A program made the position numbers and the translations under genes. A stretch of DNA of 6,131 nt from positions 1 through 6,131 of the forward strand of contig CBDUOF010000358.1 in the NCBI GenBank assembly GCA_965368765.1. Reading direction: 5' to 3'. Shown here piece by piece: positions 5,605 to 6,131 of this stretch. Source of the stretch: Leptofilum sp965368765. Its GTDB lineage: Bacteria > Chloroflexota > Anaerolineae > Promineifilales > Promineifilaceae. Numbering within the stretch: the stretch's first letter is position 1; each line of letters begins with the position of its first letter. The notes under the pieces were generated by a model. That model was not told the DNA's origin and searched no databases. It was given only the letters and a program-made list of their open reading frames with translations.

Positions 5605-5901
5605 TTATGACGTGAAGCCTTTGTTTCGGGCCAGGCTATCCAGCGCTTCGTCTGAATATGTCGCTTCCAGTTCGGCAACAACGGCCGTTGCCACCTCTGC
5701 CATTTCTCCAACCCGTTCTTGCCACTCCGTTTGCCGCCATTCTTCAAGATAAGCATCACCTGTAATCGCTTTGGCGCGATAAGCTGCTCGGTAGACCGTC
5801 TGTTGAAATCGATCAGATAAGGGCTGTGAATAGCGATGACGGCCGTTTCGCAGTCGTACCTGAACCGGAATATCTCGCCAATAAATGATTTGGAACTTCA
5901 T
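5605..5901 (-). CDS. PF13769-like 'virulence factor' family small protein
   Basis: A 98-residue soluble protein from ATG at 5901 to TAA at 5605-5607. It matches from memory the small family labelled 'virulence factor' in Pfam (PF13769), whose name says little about function. Seen are the N-terminal IIYWRDIPVQVRLRNGR at 5-21, then LSDRFQQTVYRAAYRAKAITGDAYLEEWR at 28-56, matching the family's LP-(D/E)RF-xx-A-(I/V)-xx-AA-M pattern with the following DAYL-xx-W. A helical acidic part at about 61-92 follows (GEMAEVATAVVAELEATY) and the chain ends NKGFTS. The whole family domain is present at normal length. In alphaproteobacteria I recall relatives near corrinoid/tetrahydrofolate methyl-transfer genes; that context is not visible here. 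The gene lies 53 bases after the glutaredoxin-like stop on the same strand, so co-transcription is likely. An AAGGGA lies about 10 bases before the start, rather far for a Shine-Dalgarno. Two ACGGCCGT copies (5681, 5839) fall in it. The molecular role is unknown. Confidence 0.82.
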   Translation of the reverse strand: MKFQIIYWRDIPVQVRLRNGRHRYSQPLSDRFQQTVYRAAYRAKAITGDAYLEEWRQTEWQERVGEMAEVATAVVAELEATYSDEALDSLARNKGFTS

Positions 5902-5954
5902 GTCCGTGTATTCCCTTAAAGCGAAGCGGCAGGGGTGCGTCTTGAAACCAATAT

Positions 5955-6131
5955 TTAGATTGTTTCGGCTTGCAAAGCCCGTTTGAGCTGAACGGCCGTA
6001 ATGGGGGCGGTTAACTGTCGGCTCCCTACAGTTACCACAGGAATGACGTAACGATATTGCTCATAAAGCGCTGCATCTTGCGAAATATCGACCTCTGTAA
6101 GCGTGTGGGGCAGCGTCGCCTGCAGCGCTTC
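5955..6131 (-). CDS. Glutaredoxin-like (thioredoxin-fold, DUF836 type) protein, C-terminal part (partial)
   Basis: An open frame enters from the right edge on the minus strand and stops with TAA at 5955-5957, giving 58 residues without a start in the window. The sequence includes LTEVDISQDAALYEQYRYVI and then PVVTVGSRQL. This is the second half of the short glutaredoxin-like fold of PF05768/DUF836: the VDI strand, the D-x-x-L-xx-(Y/R)-Y-xx-(V/I)P helix-turn, the cis-proline IPVV, and the strand followed by the C-terminal helix (TAVQLKRALQ). The CxxC active site would lie upstream and cannot be checked. Such proteins are cytoplasmic thiol-disulfide oxidoreductases or relatives. It precedes the PF13769-like gene on the same strand, 53 bases away. 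Identification rests on a short fragment and pattern memory. Confidence 0.72.
   Translation of the reverse strand, partial: EALQATLPHTLTEVDISQDAALYEQYRYVIPVVTVGSRQLTAPITAVQLKRALQAETI

Larger units (their letters stand above)
506..5999. repeat. Dispersed palindromic octamer ACGGCCGT, ten exact copies
   Basis: Exact copies start at 506, 1003, 1098, 2115, 3476, 4139, 5575, 5681, 5839 and 5992 (each 8 bases). Near-copies are TCGGCCGT at 3198 and GCGGCCGT at 5321. Eight exact copies are in coding sequence and two between genes, one of them in the terminator stem at 508-545. In the eight coding copies the frame gives Thr-Ala-Val (1003, 2115, 5681, 5992) or X-Gly-Arg (1098, 3476, 4139, 5839), never the third frame. 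At about 50% GC about 0.1 copy would be expected. The copy at 3476 sits in a 14-base palindrome, ATTACGGCCGTAAT (3473-3486). Confidence 0.9.

Noticed and set aside
1..6131. CRISPR array, insertion sequence, tRNA or rRNA gene, phage or toxin-antitoxin module
   Set aside because: No regularly spaced repeats, transposase motifs, cloverleaf or related protein signatures were found on either strand.

Overview
The window looks like a piece of a bacterial chromosome of about 50% GC. The style of the genes (a carbohydrate ABC-transporter ATPase, a GH13 branching enzyme, a VUT/YhhQ transporter, a PF13769 'virulence factor' protein next to a glutaredoxin-like protein) fits a Chloroflexota (Anaerolineae-type) genome. 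That assignment is inference from protein character, not from a marker gene. Nothing points to a phage, plasmid, insertion sequence or CRISPR array.

Layout. (1) At 1-488 (+) is the C-terminal part of a MalK/UgpC-type sugar ABC-transporter ATPase, closed by a clear intrinsic terminator at 508-545 and followed by a second stem-loop at 553-589. (2) At 613-972 (+) is an unrecognised 119-residue protein. (3) A minus-strand block follows, listed from its upstream end: glgB (4636-2429), the YhhQ-type queuosine-precursor transporter (2176-1487) and a VOC/glyoxalase-fold protein (1391-981). Between glgB and the transporter lies a 252-bp spacer rich in inverted repeats. It reads, in transcription order, as glgB terminator, operator-like dyad plus extended -10 promoter, structured leader, Shine-Dalgarno, transporter start. 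(4) A 261-bp divergent spacer with several dyads (4637-4897) separates glgB from a class I SAM-dependent methyltransferase (4898-5554, +). (5) Convergent to the methyltransferase, on the minus strand, is a short PF13769-like protein (5901-5605), preceded by the C-terminal 58 codons of a glutaredoxin-like thioredoxin-fold protein (5955-6131) that continues out of the window.

How the genes relate. The ABC ATPase (sugar import) and GlgB (glycogen branching) both belong to carbohydrate metabolism but are not in one operon. The transporter probably has its own promoter and a long leader RNA. The glutaredoxin-like and PF13769-like genes are probably co-transcribed.

The most unusual signal is not a gene. 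The palindromic octamer ACGGCCGT occurs ten times in 6.1 kb, against about 0.1 expected by chance at this composition. It is spread over coding and non-coding DNA and seven loci, and one copy is built into the terminator stem. This resembles the behaviour of the cyanobacterial HIP1 palindrome but with a different sequence. The second candidate of interest is the structured leader of the queuosine-precursor transporter, which could be a riboswitch or attenuator; I cannot match it to a known preQ1 class.
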